Origin: Euonymus europaeus
Taxonomy: Eukaryota; Streptophyta; Magnoliopsida; Celastrales; Celastraceae
NCBI GenBank assembly: GCA_963580455.1
Contig: OY756958.1
Location: 3,112,501-3,176,500 of the forward strand
Reading direction: 5' to 3'
DNA length: 64,000 nt
Notes under the pieces: model-generated
Told to the model about the DNA's origin: nothing
The model's input: the letters and a program-made list of their open reading frames with translations, nothing else
Databases searched by the model: none
Position numbers and translations under genes: made by a program
Shown here: in pieces, positions 11,401 through 23,300 of the stretch
Layout of the letters: each line of letters opens with the position of its first letter
Numbering within the stretch: position 1 is the first letter of the stretch

Positions 11401-14400
11401 AACAGAAGATAGGACTAACTTCTCCAAGTTGGGAAACAATATCTGCATATACACCAGAGAATGGTTACATTTGACGAAAAAGATTAAATACTGTCATCTC
11501 AACTAAGTCTTGTAGATCTCTTATAATGTAATTGAGAGACGACATCCATTTCCTCCACATAATTATGGATCAAATTCTTGCTTAATCTATTAGATAATTA
11601 AATTTTGTTACCAACAAAATATATACGATATGTAAAAATATATAAACAGATGCGATAAAAGAATTAGAAAAAATACCTTCCCATTTAGAAGTGGGATTAG
11701 TTGCATGTTCTGAGACGACCCTGATGAGTCCCGTGTTTGCAGCCTCGCCTCAGAGCATAAGCTAGTGATCTTCGGTAGAAACTCCAGACTTAGAGAGTGT
11801 ACTTGCTTTAACTCAATCACAATATCGCACCTCCTATCCTCTTCACTTTCACAGAAAAATATCTCCTCTATGTTTCCACAATTCTCTACATGGATTTTTT
11901 GCAGTTGCAAAAGCTGGGATTTGGCAATAGTGAATGAGAAAAGGTTCTTCAACATGTCACAGCTTTTCACTTTCACTTTTCTCAATTTACTAAACGACTC
12001 TACTCCAAGTTGGCCGTTACATATCATCTCAAGGTTAATCAATCTAGAGAGAGACAATACCTCCAAGCCCGGAAAAATGCTAGGAACCCTTGTGTTTGAG
12101 TATACAATGTATTGGAAGTTACGACCCCTTTGGACATGCAAACATCTCAATCTTTGAAAACCTTCCCTATCTAACTTGCAAACACTGTTAACACCCTCCA
12201 ATTCATCGAGATATAGGTCTTCAGTTTTCTTTAGTAATTCCTTAACATCATGCTTCAAATGAATACTAGTGGAGAGTTTGAGTTTCAACCTTTGTGAGGT
12301 TTCATACCCGCTAGGCCAGCTCCAGTCCCAGTCATCTCCTATTAATATTTTAAAACTTTTCAATCTGACTGAGAACAAGTCATTAGGCATAATATTGGAA
12401 TTTGGAATGTGAATATCTAAGCTAGTAAGCTTAGACAACTTCTTCAACTCAGCAAGGCAAGCATTTTGACAATCATCTCCTTCAGCCTGCCAGTTTACAA
12501 AGCTTTCATCCACATAAAATTCTTCTAATTGAGTCAGCAATGAAATGACATTTCTTGGAATCACTTCAAGATTAATACATCTGCTGACACACAACAACTT
12601 CAGACCAGTCAATTGCCTAATTTCCTGAGGCAAATCGGAGATGTATGTGTTCACAATGCGAAGAACCTCTAGTCCAACCAGCTCTCCGATCATGGTCGTA
12701 TCTTCCAACTCACACTCTTCAAGAGAAAGAGTGCGAAGGTTTTCTAGACAACGAAGGGATGAAGGAAAAGATGGAAGTACTATATTCTTAATGTCTAAGA
12801 CTATAATTCTTCCCATCCCTTGAAAAAATGAACTAGGAATCTTCAAATAACGATTTTTGGAATGCAGAATGAATAACTTTAGCTCTGGAGATTCCAAGCC
12901 TTCAAGTAATCTGTGAATATAATTGTGAGGAAAATATATCGAAGAGAACTTTGCATCTATATTCCTTTTGGGCCATTCTTCCAATTCACCATCATATTCT
13001 TCCATGAACATAATATGCTTTTGGCGTGCATATGACACAGCAAACATGCGAACCACATCATGCATTTTCACGTAACCATTTTCTTCACCATCTAATAACA
13101 AACACTTGGATTTGAGGTCTCCAACCAATTTATGCAACTTGCTTCTCCTGTCTTCCAAGCAGTCAATATCTTTGAAAGAATCAAGGCTCATGCAGTAGTT
13201 AAACAAATCTTCAATAGCATAATCAGTATTTACCAATTGACCACAAAGCAAGAACAACTGTTTGATCACATCATTTTTCAAGTGATTGTAACTCAACTCT
13301 AGGGCAGAATAAGCTCGTGCGTCAAATTCGTCATTTTCAAACTTTTCTAATTGTCGCAAGGCTTCTTTCCAAGTATGTGAATCATTTATATTTCTTAGAG
13401 CGCTTGCAACTGTGGCAATCAAAATTGGCAAACCTGCACACCTTTTAGCTATTTTAACTGCAAGGGATTGCAAATTGCGAAATTTCACAACATCACCTGC
13501 CATTTTCTCAAATAAACTCCAAGCCTCCACATCATTTAATGCAGCAACCATGATCAAACTATGAGTACCCATCCTAGTTAATACTTGCCCATCTCTAGAT
13601 GTCATCAATATTTTGCATCCTTTGTGGTCATCCCCAAAAGGTATTCCTAACCCTACCAGATCGAGGCTTTCCCAAATATTATCAAGAATTACTAGAATTT
13701 TTGTTTCTTTCCGCAAACGTTCACGTAACTCGTTGGATCTCCCAACAATTGTCTCTGCCTTGAATTTTAAGCCTAAGGCATCTGCAATTTCTCCTTGAAT
13801 CCTTCCCAAGTCTTGATTTAAAGATACCTCCGAAAAAATCACCACATCAAAAATCCTGTCTACATTGGCTTGTTCAGCAGCTTTCTTCACAAGAGTAGTT
13901 TTGCCCACACCCCCCATGCCCCAAACGCCAATCATGCTGACATTAGGATCTTTTAAATCCTTCATAATATCTTCCAAACGGCATGCTCTTGATTCGAAAG
14001 TCTCATAATCCTTGATGGTTGGAAAAAGTATTCCTTGTGGAGCAGGACGATATGAAACACTAGTAAACTCCCCTGCCAACTGAAGATCGGCTGCGGCCTT
14101 TGATACGGCCTCAGCTTTCTTACTAAGCTGGTACCTTGCCTTCACATTAGGACAGAACCCAAAGAAACACCCTTTCTTTGCCCTCTCTATTTCCTCCAAA
14201 AAACGTTCTGCGTCCCCATCAACTGTTGTCACGCGCTGTAGCCAGTCTTGAACGTCCACTTCAATCACCTCCATTTTCACCCTGGTTGCATCATCAACTG
14301 CATGCTCAATTCTCTCTCTCTTAAGTTTCAGATTATGGAGCTGTTGCTTAAAATTATCTACATTTCTTTTGAAGTGGAACACATAACTAATTTGACGCTT

Positions 14401-14463
14401 AATCCAACTTGCAGCAGGAGCAGCCACCTGCTCTGCAACAAAGGAAGCAGCAGTCTCGGCCAT
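8472..14463 (-). CDS. CC-NB-ARC-LRR disease resistance protein (RPS2/At4g27190-like)
   Basis: Intracellular immune receptor. Five exons, all joined in phase 0: 11677-14463, 11005-11442, 10287-10916, 8788-9549 and 8472-8597; about 1580 residues. The N-terminal ~150 residues form a helical CC region with the VQDWL motif of the non-EDVID CNL clade. NB-ARC motifs: P-loop GMGGVGKTT (182-190), kinase 2 ILVILDNIW (256-264), RNBS-B KILMTSR (284-290), GLPI (344-347) and MHD (467-469). Irregular LRRs follow from about residue 530 to the end. Kinase 2 has LDN where LDD is usual. The start is the first ATG of MAETAASF, in frame with the coiled coil. The last exon gives 41 residues whose final ~20 (hydrophobic) come from intron sequence joined by the tandem duplication. 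Alternative: splicing past it into the duplicate LRR exons at 8239-5763. NLR function is certain by family; the exact 3' structure is inferred. Confidence 0.88.
8535..11663 (-). repeat. Tandem duplication of NLR LRR exons, right copy
   Basis: Partner of 5552-8537, about 3.1 kb. Contains LRR exons 2 to 4 of the NLR, the small exon with acceptor at 8598, and part of the first intron. Its intron at about 9745-10040 has ~280 bp of AT-rich sequence not present in the left copy. Confidence 0.9.
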
Positions 14464-15628
14464 TTCCCAGAAGTTTTCTTCGGAGTTAAATGCGGAGTGA
14501 AATAGTGTTACTGACTATAACAAGATATGGGAGTAAATGAGAAATACTAATAACGATCTTTTTTAAGAGTCGATAAAGAGAAGGAAGAAATTATAGAGAC
14601 AAAACATAGAAGAAAATTGGACATACCTTTGCCAAATATTAATGATGCGATGCTTTGATGGTTTGAGTCTTTTGTATTCTTGAGTTTTCGTTATCAAAAA
14701 CTGGAAATGATGCAAAATCAGAGATTAATAGTCGGAAGTTGATCAGAATAAAGTATGAAGAAGCTAGATTTGCATAGCAGAAGCAAAGTGGAGAGATATG
14801 TGAAGAATGAGCTGGATAGAGCATGAATTAAAAGAAAGCTAGACAAGAGTAGAAAAGTCATTCACTCATCCTTTTCCTTTGGCGTGATTCGCAATAATAG
14901 AACTGATTTTCTCAAAGGAAAACTCTCATATGCTTTTTTTTTATCGAACAAGGTGTGAAGCTCAATTCTTGGAAGCCACTCTTCTTGTCTCCAAATACAA
15001 TTCTTTGGATTCCCAGCTGGTCAAAGAGACAATAATGAAAGTTGTATGTACCATTAAGCTAGATTTACATGTATTGCAATGTTGCAAATCCATCACCTAA
15101 GGTTATGTTGATACATTGCTTCCGGATATTAAAAAATAAATATGAAGGGACATAAAGAATAAAAACCTTTTAATAACATAGATTTGGGAGAGATTTAGGG
15201 AATAAATACAGCTAATTGTAACCCCAAAATACAGCCCTACCCTTTGTGATGCTTTATTCAATTCGTGGAAGCCACTCTTCTGTTGTGGGTCTCCGAATAC
15301 AATTCCTTGCTTTTCTGGTGAAGACATCGATCATTGGCAACGTAACAACGCCAATAGCACAAAATTGAAAGAAGAAAAAATGACATTGTCGATAAGAATG
15401 TCTTTCATAAAATGCCAATGAAAGTGATGCCAAAGTGAATTGTCATTTTTTGTAACAGAAAAAATAAATTTGATAATTATATCACTAACTTTTTATTTTT
15501 TTTAACTAATAGCAAAAAAACTCAACAATCATGAGATGGCTATGGCTATGGCTAGGAATGACAGTTGTGTCTATAGGGTCCATTTTAATTGACTCCTGCC
15601 ACGTAAATATCTATCTTCTTGGGACATT
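14464..15628. other. NLR upstream region, no gene seen
   Basis: 5' flank of the minus-strand NLR. AT-rich. A diverged direct repeat of about 60 bp containing 'ttggaagccactcttct...tctcc(a/g)aatacaatt' occurs near 14965-15010 and 15255-15305, about 295 bp apart, probably an old local duplication. No confident TATA box or 5' exon could be picked. Confidence 0.5.
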
Positions 15629-17023
15629 TGTTGGGAATTTTAAATGTGATATTATGCGTGACATTGTACTATCTACTTAGATTAGCTTGGATCACATTAG
15701 GTAGAATTTCAGGATTAGGGAAGCTGGTTTGAAGCTGAAAGTTACAATGCTGGCATGCAACTTGCATGTACCATATATGGATTTCGGGTAACCTTCACGT
15801 AGCCTGCATGAGAATCAGTTTTGAAAACTTGGTTTTAAGGTTGATGTGGTTTGTTTTTAAGTGGATTTTGGTAACTGATTTCATTTAATTAATTGATTTG
15901 GTTAAATTGATTGATTGGAACAAAATCAATTAAGTTTGTTTTATGAATGATTATATTTCTCCTTTGAAAGATATATCTTCTTCCTATTTTAGAGATAATC
16001 ATCTTCTTATTTTTTTAAGGAAGTCTTTCCTTATCATTATTGGCCTTGTTTACATGATTAGGACATCATGGTTTCCTAATTTTGTGCATGAACATTGATC
16101 TCATTGTTTAGGTCATTATTTAGAGGTTTATTGGTTTTATACGTGTATAATATAAATTGATCTTGATAACCAAATAACCCTAAGTGATTTTCTCGCATAC
16201 TCTGAACGACAATCATAAGTTTTTGAGCGAGTTGTTTTTTCTTTTGACTTCATGCATTCATCCATCATACTTTGAGGGCATAGATGTATGTTCTTGGTGC
16301 TTGAAAACTTAAGGGCGACTCTGGAGCACCCATGAAGAGCATCTACTTGTGGTTGGATGAATCGTGTGACTCGAGCAAAAAACTAGGGTAGATGGTGTGG
16401 ATCTTAGCTCTAGGGGCATTATCAATCTTGTAACCCGTTTGATATAGTGAATTGCTTCAAGGTTGGTGGCTATAGACACCCAAGGTTCTTCCCTGCTGAG
16501 TCTTCCTCGTAAATATTGGTGCATCACTATATTTTCTTTAGTATTCTTATTTTCAACATTATGTCTCAAAAATTAAATATTGATTTTAATTCCTTCCTCA
16601 TATAAAGGTTTGTTTAGAGGAGAGATAAATATTGATTTACAGTAAAAAAAATTCAAGCTTTCTACTTCCTTAGCTTCTCTCCTTGACTCCATCCAATGTT
16701 TGTCTTCTTCCACACTTGAGAGAAAGTATTAAGATTTTTTATTCGTCGTTACACTACGAATCGTATTATTGAAGTATGTTATCGACCTGAGAGGGGATAT
16801 TGCGAGCATATCATGTAAGTGAATGAATAATTCACCTTAAGGCTAAAGGTATAAACTTTGTCTCGATTTCCCGTTTAAAGATTTTTGAGTTTCAATTTCT
16901 ATTGTTTTATATACAATTATATAATTCAATTATACGTGTGTGAATTTTGCTAACCGTGTGATTGTTTAAGATTCAACATATCCAGGTTTTGTAGATTACT
17001 GGAATTGACAAAGTTTTCCAACA
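15629..17023. mobile_element. Probable LTR-retrotransposon remnant
   Basis: Terminal pattern TGTTGG...CCAACA over ~1.4 kb. The middle (about 16280-16570) resembles the promoter/R region of plant retroelement LTRs: 'taacccgtttgatatagtgaattgcttcaagg', then 'gacacccaaggttcttcc' and 'ttggtgcatcacta'. No target duplication matches at these ends (ACATT versus ATCGA), so boundaries are tentative. It has no coding domain. Confidence 0.45.
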
Positions 17024-17577
17024 ATCGAAAACCCGAGTCCACTGTAATTTTTTTTACGGCTGATCTCTTCATAATGACTTTTATTGCAATTAAATTTTTA
17101 TTTTATATTTCAAAAATTGTGTATGTATTTTGATTGAGAACACAAGTCTAATTGTATTTTAAAAATAAATAAAATGTAAAAAGATGCATAAAAAACTTCT
17201 CGATCATCGAAGACTTAATATAAATCTAAAACATTCTATATTTTTTTTCATATTCTACTTGATTCTATTTGAGAAAAAAAAAGACTATTAGGGCTTGCTT
17301 GGATTAGGGTATTGGAGAGTTAAGTTGGGAGGGTTAAGTAGAGTAGTTGTAATATCCTGCTTTTATCCGGATTATGTCCAATATTTTTATTTTCTCTAAA
17401 AATGAAGACTCGATAATATTTGTTTCGGATGTATACTTTTGGCACAATCACTCACCTACCATCTTCACCCGATCCTTCATCACTATCACCCCACCAACCA
17501 CTTACCCACTAACCAACCACTATTACCTACTAATCCACTCACCCCCACCTAATCTCTACCTACCCTAATCACTACCA

Positions 17578-18455
17578 CCATCTCTTCTCTTCTTATACCA
17601 AATACACATCACTCAAGAGGGAGGAGGAGAAAAATCTTTCTTTTTCTCTTGGATCCAGCAGCCATGACCCTCTCATCTCTCAACTTAAGCCACCATCACA
17701 AATCTTCTCCTCTTCCAATACACTAAAAACCACAACATCACCACACAAACCACCATCCTCACTGCCATCATAAGTTCACCATCAGAACCAACATTGAAAC
17801 CACCAACTCTTCTTTTCTTATACAGAAAAAACATCACTCAAGAGGGAGGGGAGAAAAATCTTTCTTCTTCACTTGGATCTAGCAGCCATGACCCTCTTGT
17901 CTCTCAACTTAAGCCACCATCACAAATCTTCTCTTCTTCCATTACACTAAAAACCACAACATCACCACACAAACCACCATCCTTACTGCCATCATAAGTT
18001 CACCATCAGAACCAACATTGAAACCACCAACTCTTCTTTTCTTATACAGAAAAAACATCACTCAAGAGGGAGGGGAGAAAAATCTTTCTTCTTCACTTGG
18101 ATCTAGCAGCCATGACACTCTTGTCTCTCAACTTAAGCCACCATCACAAATCTTCTCTTCTTCCATTACACTAAAAACCACAACATCATCACACAAACCA
18201 CCATCCTCACTGCCATCATAAGTTCATCAAAACCAACATCGAAACCACCACCTCTTCTTTTCTTATACCGAAAAAATATCACTCAAGAGGGAGGGGAGAA
18301 AAATCTTTCTTTTTCTCTTGAATCCAGCAGCCATGACCCCTCATCTCTCAACTTAAGCCACCATCACAGATCTTCTCCTCTTCCATTACACTAAAAACAA
18401 CAGCATCACCACACAAACCACCATCCTCACTATCATCATAAGTTCACCATCGAAA
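17578..18455 (+). repeat. ~224-bp tandem repeat, about 4 copies
   Basis: Units near 17578, 17800, 18024 and 18247 share 'atcactcaagagggagg', 'gcagccatgac' and 'aaaccaccatcctcactgccatcataagttca'. The middle two are nearly identical. Frames of 67 codons at 17794-17997 and 18018-18221 are products of the repeat, not genes. The array lies inside the LTR-like unit. Confidence 0.9.
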
Positions 18456-18469
18456 CCGACATAAAAAAT

Positions 18470-18955
18470 CCGACCGTTCAAAATCAAGAACCTATTGCCC
18501 TCTAACCACTCTCCAAAAATCATCTAAATCGAACCACGGATAACTCTCCATCCATTACCACTTCAGAAATCCCATTTTGAGAAATATTCCTACACAAATC
18601 AGTTTGGAAAACAATTTTTAAACTGATCTTCTAGAGCTTCAAATCGTAATCCGGCCGTTCAAAAGTATGCACCTACTGTCCTCCAACCACTGTCCAAAAA
18701 ATCAGCCAAATCGAACCACATATAGTCCTCCATTCGTCACCATTCCTGAAACTACATTTTGAGAAATATTCCTACACAAATCAGTTTGGAAAATAATTTT
18801 GAAACTGACCTTCTGGAGCTTCAAATCAAAATCGGACCGTTCAAAATAAATAACACAATGTCCTCTAACCATGGTCCAAAAATCGGCCAAATCGAACCAT
18901 CGATAACCGTCCAAAAGTCACTATTTCCAAAACTGTATTTTGAGCATTTCTCCTT
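18470..18955 (+). repeat. ~182-bp tandem repeat, about 2.6 copies
   Basis: Units begin near 18470, 18652 and 18833 with 'cggaccgttcaaaa' and carry 'ccaaatcgaacca' and 'attttgagaaatattcctacacaaatcagtttgg'. The third is cut short at the T-rich tract near 18955. Adjacent to, and different from, the 224-bp array. Confidence 0.85.
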
Positions 18956-20315
18956 CTTTTTTTAGTTGTTGGGTCTTTGAATGTTGTATGCGAGCTTAAA
19001 ATTGTATTTAGGGCTTTAGTTGTTTATTTGGGTTTAATACATAGTACTTGGGCATTAGGTCTTTTTAGGAATTTGGACCAGAAACATATGGTGTAATGCT
19101 TGGGCGCGATTTAGAAATTTATGGGTTCATTGATTTTTGTTTGATGAGTCGGATGTTACATGCTCATATGTGGGATTTTAATTCTTTTGGGTCTTGTTGT
19201 ATTTTGGTTTTTAGATGTAGGTTGGGGCTTTGCGTATTAATTGGGGTTTGTAAATATGTATTTGGGCTTAAGGTCATGTAAATAGTGAAAACAAAAATAA
19301 TAAAAATTGCATACATGATTTTAGGATGCTAGAAGCATGTAGACACTTAGGGTTCGTGTATATATTAAATGAGTGTTTACGTTGCATGCTTAGGGTTGTT
19401 TAATATATTGCAGATTCATCCGACGATGAAACCTATTGGAAGGCATTGGATGCTCTCCCGAAAGGATTCTTGAGGAAAATGATGGAATTCTTACCATTGG
19501 ATGGAAATTGATTTAATGAAATCTAATGTGGAGCCTTAAATATAATAATTTTTTTTCGGTGATCGATCATGATTTTCAATCATACTAATTTAATAATATG
19601 ATTGAAATGATAAATTACAAAAAATAAATACAGGAATCGAGTATCTTCCGTGATTATTATTTGTCGTATGTGAATGATATGTTTATTTGAAGTGTGTTTT
19701 TTCGTGATATGTGACTATGTGTTTAAATTGTATAATTCAAAGTGTTGATGTATTTGCATTGGGATTTACGATAATTCCATATCATTTAATCCACAAACAA
19801 CTTGGTTCCAAACATTTTTATGTTTTTTTAATAAATCATATTGTGTATTTTATTTAGGTATAAAAATTATATCGAAAGTCTTAACCGACGACCAAATTAA
19901 TTTGGGGAATGCATTGGATACACACTCAGAGAAATTCTTGAGATGAGAGTATTTCATGAAAACTTGACCATTGGATGGAAGAGTCTCATAAACCTCAATA
20001 TTAGACGCTCAATATAACTATTTATATCATGTAAACAATTATCATGCCTCATGTATATATTTTTGTTAAAATGTCATGTTTGATTTTCTTAATCATTTAA
20101 TGGGATAATGAAAATTAAATTGACAACTGTTTTTAAAACAGACGTTGTGGGGTGTCTTACACCTTCCCCACACGTAACAAACTCACTTACCCATTTTTCT
20201 GAATTCTCGCAGACCAAATTATTTTATTGGTGGTCAATTGCAGCTATTACAATTGGTGGCAACTCTATTTTTTTTTTTTTTTTGCAAAATCGATTGCTAC
20301 AATAGTCATTGTATA

Positions 20316-20501
20316 CCTTGTTTGGTTTTAAGTGAGAAGAGGTTAGAAGGGTAATATAGAGGATAAATTATCCCCTACTATACTCTAATCAAGTGATAAC
20401 TGTAACCACTTGATTTGGTTAGGATGATAGAATAGGAGATAAGTCATTTTAAATATATAAATTATTTAATCTACCTCGCTCTATCTCCTATGCAAACAAA
20501 G
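20316..20501. mobile_element. Possible small MITE (Tourist-like)
   Basis: About 186 bp bounded by CCTTGTTTGGTTTT and, inverted, CTTTGTTTGCATAGG, with matching AT-rich and GA-rich subterminal blocks. The TIRs are imperfect and I cannot fix a target duplication. Confidence 0.4.
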
Positions 20502-21697
20502 TTAATAATTTATACTTTAATTAACTCTCATTTCATCCAATCAAGGTAGAATTTTATTTAATTACAATTACTTCACTCTACTCTACCACACTTAATTCTC
20601 CTTTACATTACTTCACTTAACCCTCTTTTTTTTATCGTAGCAAACCCTTAAAATGGTAATCATGATACAAGTAAATTCATAAATTTTAAAACAAAAATGT
20701 TATAGAACCCAACTTTTATTAGCCCAACTCAACCCAAGTCTACATGGCACTCCATGTTGGTGTGTCATGTTGGACTTTTTTAAAAATTAATTTTTATTTT
20801 TATTTTTCATAAGCGAAATTTTAAAACATTTTTCTCTAATACATGTTAGTTTTAAAAAAAAATTACATATTTGAACTCAGCGCATAAAAATCATTCTAAT
20901 AAGACCTATTGTCGATAGTTTTTATTGCGTTTTTTCAATTATATTGTTTTTAAAAATAATGTAATTCATATATATGATGTGTAAAGTGTTTATTTGAGCT
21001 GAAATTTTATTACATTATGATAGTATAATATATATTCTTTTTTTTTTTTTGCATTTTTTTTGAAATTATGTTGAGTATCTGAACCGGTTAGAGTATAATA
21101 GTTAGGACCCTAAGGTTTTGCGCTTGATACATTTAGGATTTCATAAAGAATCCGTCAAGGTTTAGTGAATCTATATTTTAGGTTACAAAATGGAAATCTG
21201 ATACAAAAATCCGTTAGGGTTTAGCGAATTCGTTCTCATTGGGGTTTATAATACTTATTGTTTAGATTACAGCATGAAAATCCAATACGCGAGTTCATTA
21301 GGGTTTAGCGAATTCGTTCATCTTAGGGTTTAACACTTATTATTTAACAGTATAAAAATTCGATATACGAGCCTCATATCGGTACCCATAAATAAATACT
21401 AGAACTTACGTAATCCACATAATAGTATAAAAAAAATAATGTAATTAAAAACAACGTAATTAAAAATAATGTAATTAAGAATGAGTGATTAAAGCCTATT
21501 GATGATATATTTTGTTGAATAGATTTTTACTCGCTGATTATAAATATATAATTTTTTTCCAAATCTAATATGTATTTTAAGAGATAAAGTGTTTTAAAAT
21601 TTTATTTAAAAAAAAATAAAAAAATATACTATGAAATTTTCAAATGAGATATTTAATTTTTTAAAATTTTAATTTTTAATGTCATTTATATATAAAA
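20502..21697. repeat. AT-rich repeat family with ~75-bp units
   Basis: Non-coding. 21120-21400 carries 3-4 degenerate units of about 75 bp: 'gttagggtttagcgaattcgttctc...' followed by 'ggttacagcatgaaaatccgatacacgag'. The same units, and the AT-rich tail with 'attgatgata...gataaa(g/a)t(g/a)ttttaaa', occur at 31280-31660, so this is a dispersed family. It abuts the Helitron at 21698. Confidence 0.7.
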
Positions 21698-22180
21698 CTA
21701 GTGTTGAACCCGCGCTTTGCGGCGGTTAGTTTCAACTTTCGACCAATGGTCAACAGGTGAAAACAGAATTGCACGGCTTAAAAACTCAGGCAGCACAAGC
21801 AACTCAAAACAAAACAAAAAAACAAAAAATCATATTTACCAGAATGAGAAGCAAAACAACTGTAATATTCCGCAACAAATGGAATGACATGCAAAGTAAG
21901 AACATCCGGATCCAGAAAGAAGTCATAAAAGAACTTAGATACTCATATTTTTTTGGCTTTATCAGTAAACTATAACCTCAAATGCACAGGAACCGGATGG
22001 GTATGCTGGTCTATTGCTCATCAGGAAGCATGCGATAACAATCCAATTATCTAATGTCAACTCGGAATAGTTCGAAAAATGAGTGCTAATATAATCCAGA
22101 TTGTAGGCTTGTTACATTGAAGTTGATGATTCTACCTAATTGAAATAAAACATGTGCATGCTATCTGAATGGAGACATAC

Positions 22181-22370
22181 CGTCAGTGCATCATCCATCC
22201 CTGACTCCAAAAGATCCTCTCTTGCAGCCAAGCTTGCATTGCCAGATGCAATTCTTTAAACTTCACTTTTCAGATGGTTCAAATCAAATTTATATTCCCT
22301 GAATTTAGCAAGAAGTGCTGCTTGCACATTTGGCTGTAAACTCCTTGCGTCAACGTCCATTTTCCTAATC
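22181..22370 (-). pseudogene. VTI1-type vesicle v-SNARE exon fragment
   Basis: One exon with acceptor (TTTTCCCAG) and donor (G|GTATGTC) intact. It encodes IRKMDVDARSLQPNVQAALL followed by AKFREYKFDLNHLKSEV, then an in-frame TAA (22257-22259) where the family has lysine, then RIASGNASLAAREDLLESG and MDDALT. This is the central part of plant VTI11/VTI12 Qb-SNAREs, which act in Golgi-to-vacuole traffic. The N-terminal exon and the SNARE/TM exons are not found nearby. The nonsense codon and isolation make it a dead fragment, carried by the Helitron. Confidence 0.8.
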
Positions 22371-22693
22371 TGGGAAAATACCAGCAACATCACATAGTAG
22401 TTCAGCCTTGGTGACCCTGAATAAACGTTCTTTCCCATTAAAGAAGAAGGTAATTCTTGCTATAATATATTAATCATGTAAAATGTGCAAAAGCCAAAAT
22501 AATGTTTACCCTGTAGCATCCAGGGTCTATGTTTTGAAAGTATCCTGATTAAATTCCAATGTTGAAGATTAACACCTCTTAAGAGGAGCACTAAACCTTC
22601 AATGCTTCAAGTACGGAATTTTTTTTCGAAGTTCAAAAGTTTCATGATATAGACTAAACCCATTATCAGTCACTAAATACTCCCAAGTCCCAT

Positions 22694-23300
22694 CTAAACC
22701 CATGTTTATTGGAAATGGGAAAAGAATTGTTTTTTTTTTTAAAAGATAGACATGGATAGAAGGGAATTATTGGTATTGTATTTCTTGCATAAAAGCGTTG
22801 TTCCAAAGAACCCTAGAACAGCAAATTGACATTGTAACAAAGAACCCTGCAAGTTCTTGCAAATGGAATGTGTAAACAACTTTAAAAATGCTCAAAGTAT
22901 TCAGTAAAAGCATAGAAAAACAGAACAATCAGCAAAGAAAGTGCTATTTATTTAAAATCTGAGGCAAGAGATGAAGAGGCCTCAATTGTTGCCAATTAAA
23001 CATATGCATAAGATTTTCTTGTTGTCTTTCTTGTTTCAGGGGCATGAACAATAACACTGAGAAATTTTCCTCACAATCCAGAAGAATATTTCATGTAATA
23101 TTCAGTAAAAGCATAGCAAAACAGAACAATTAGCAAAGAAAGTGCTATTGATTTAAAATCTGAGGCAAGAGATGGAGAGGCCTCAATTGTTGTCAATTAA
23201 ACATATGCATAAGATTTTTTTGTTGTCTTTCTTGTTTCAGGGGCATGAACCATAACACTGATAAATTTTCCTAGCAATCCAGAATCATATTTCATGTATG
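22694..23300. repeat. Repeated cassette within the Helitron (copy 1, internally duplicated)
   Basis: A block starting 'acccatgtttattggaaatggg' and running through 'aagtgctatt...ctgaggcaagagatg' to 'ttcaggggcatgaac' recurs at 24897-25350. Its second half is also duplicated in place: ~22895-23098 and ~23099-23300 match over ~200 bp. All copies face the same way. On the minus strand one frame gives HAPETRKTTKKSYAYV then stop, unrecognised. The triplication suggests internal rearrangement of the element. Confidence 0.8.

Larger units (their letters stand above)
17348..20161 (+). mobile_element. Large LTR-like unit, Gypsy type
   Basis: Starts TGTAATATCCTG and ends GTGGGGTGTCTTACA, the TGTAA...TTACA style of chromovirus (Tekay/Del-like) LTRs. 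The body is non-coding, with strings such as 'ttgggctttagttgtttatttggg' and two diverged blocks containing 'accattggatggaa' (19493-19508, 19967-19981), and it includes two tandem arrays. It lacks gag and pol, so it would be a solo LTR or fragment. Flanks show no clean 5-bp duplication (GTAGT versus CCTTC). The left flank (17289-17347) and sequence near 20590-20650 may be halves of an older MITE split by this insertion. Confidence 0.55.

Noticed and set aside
15629..17023. Fully delimited solo LTR
   Set aside because: TG...CA ends look right but the adjacent 5-mers differ, so only a tentative LTR remnant is reported.
17794..18221. Two near-identical 67-codon ORFs as duplicated small genes
   Set aside because: They are the same frame of a ~224-bp tandem repeat inside an LTR-like unit, rich in Ser/Pro from low complexity.
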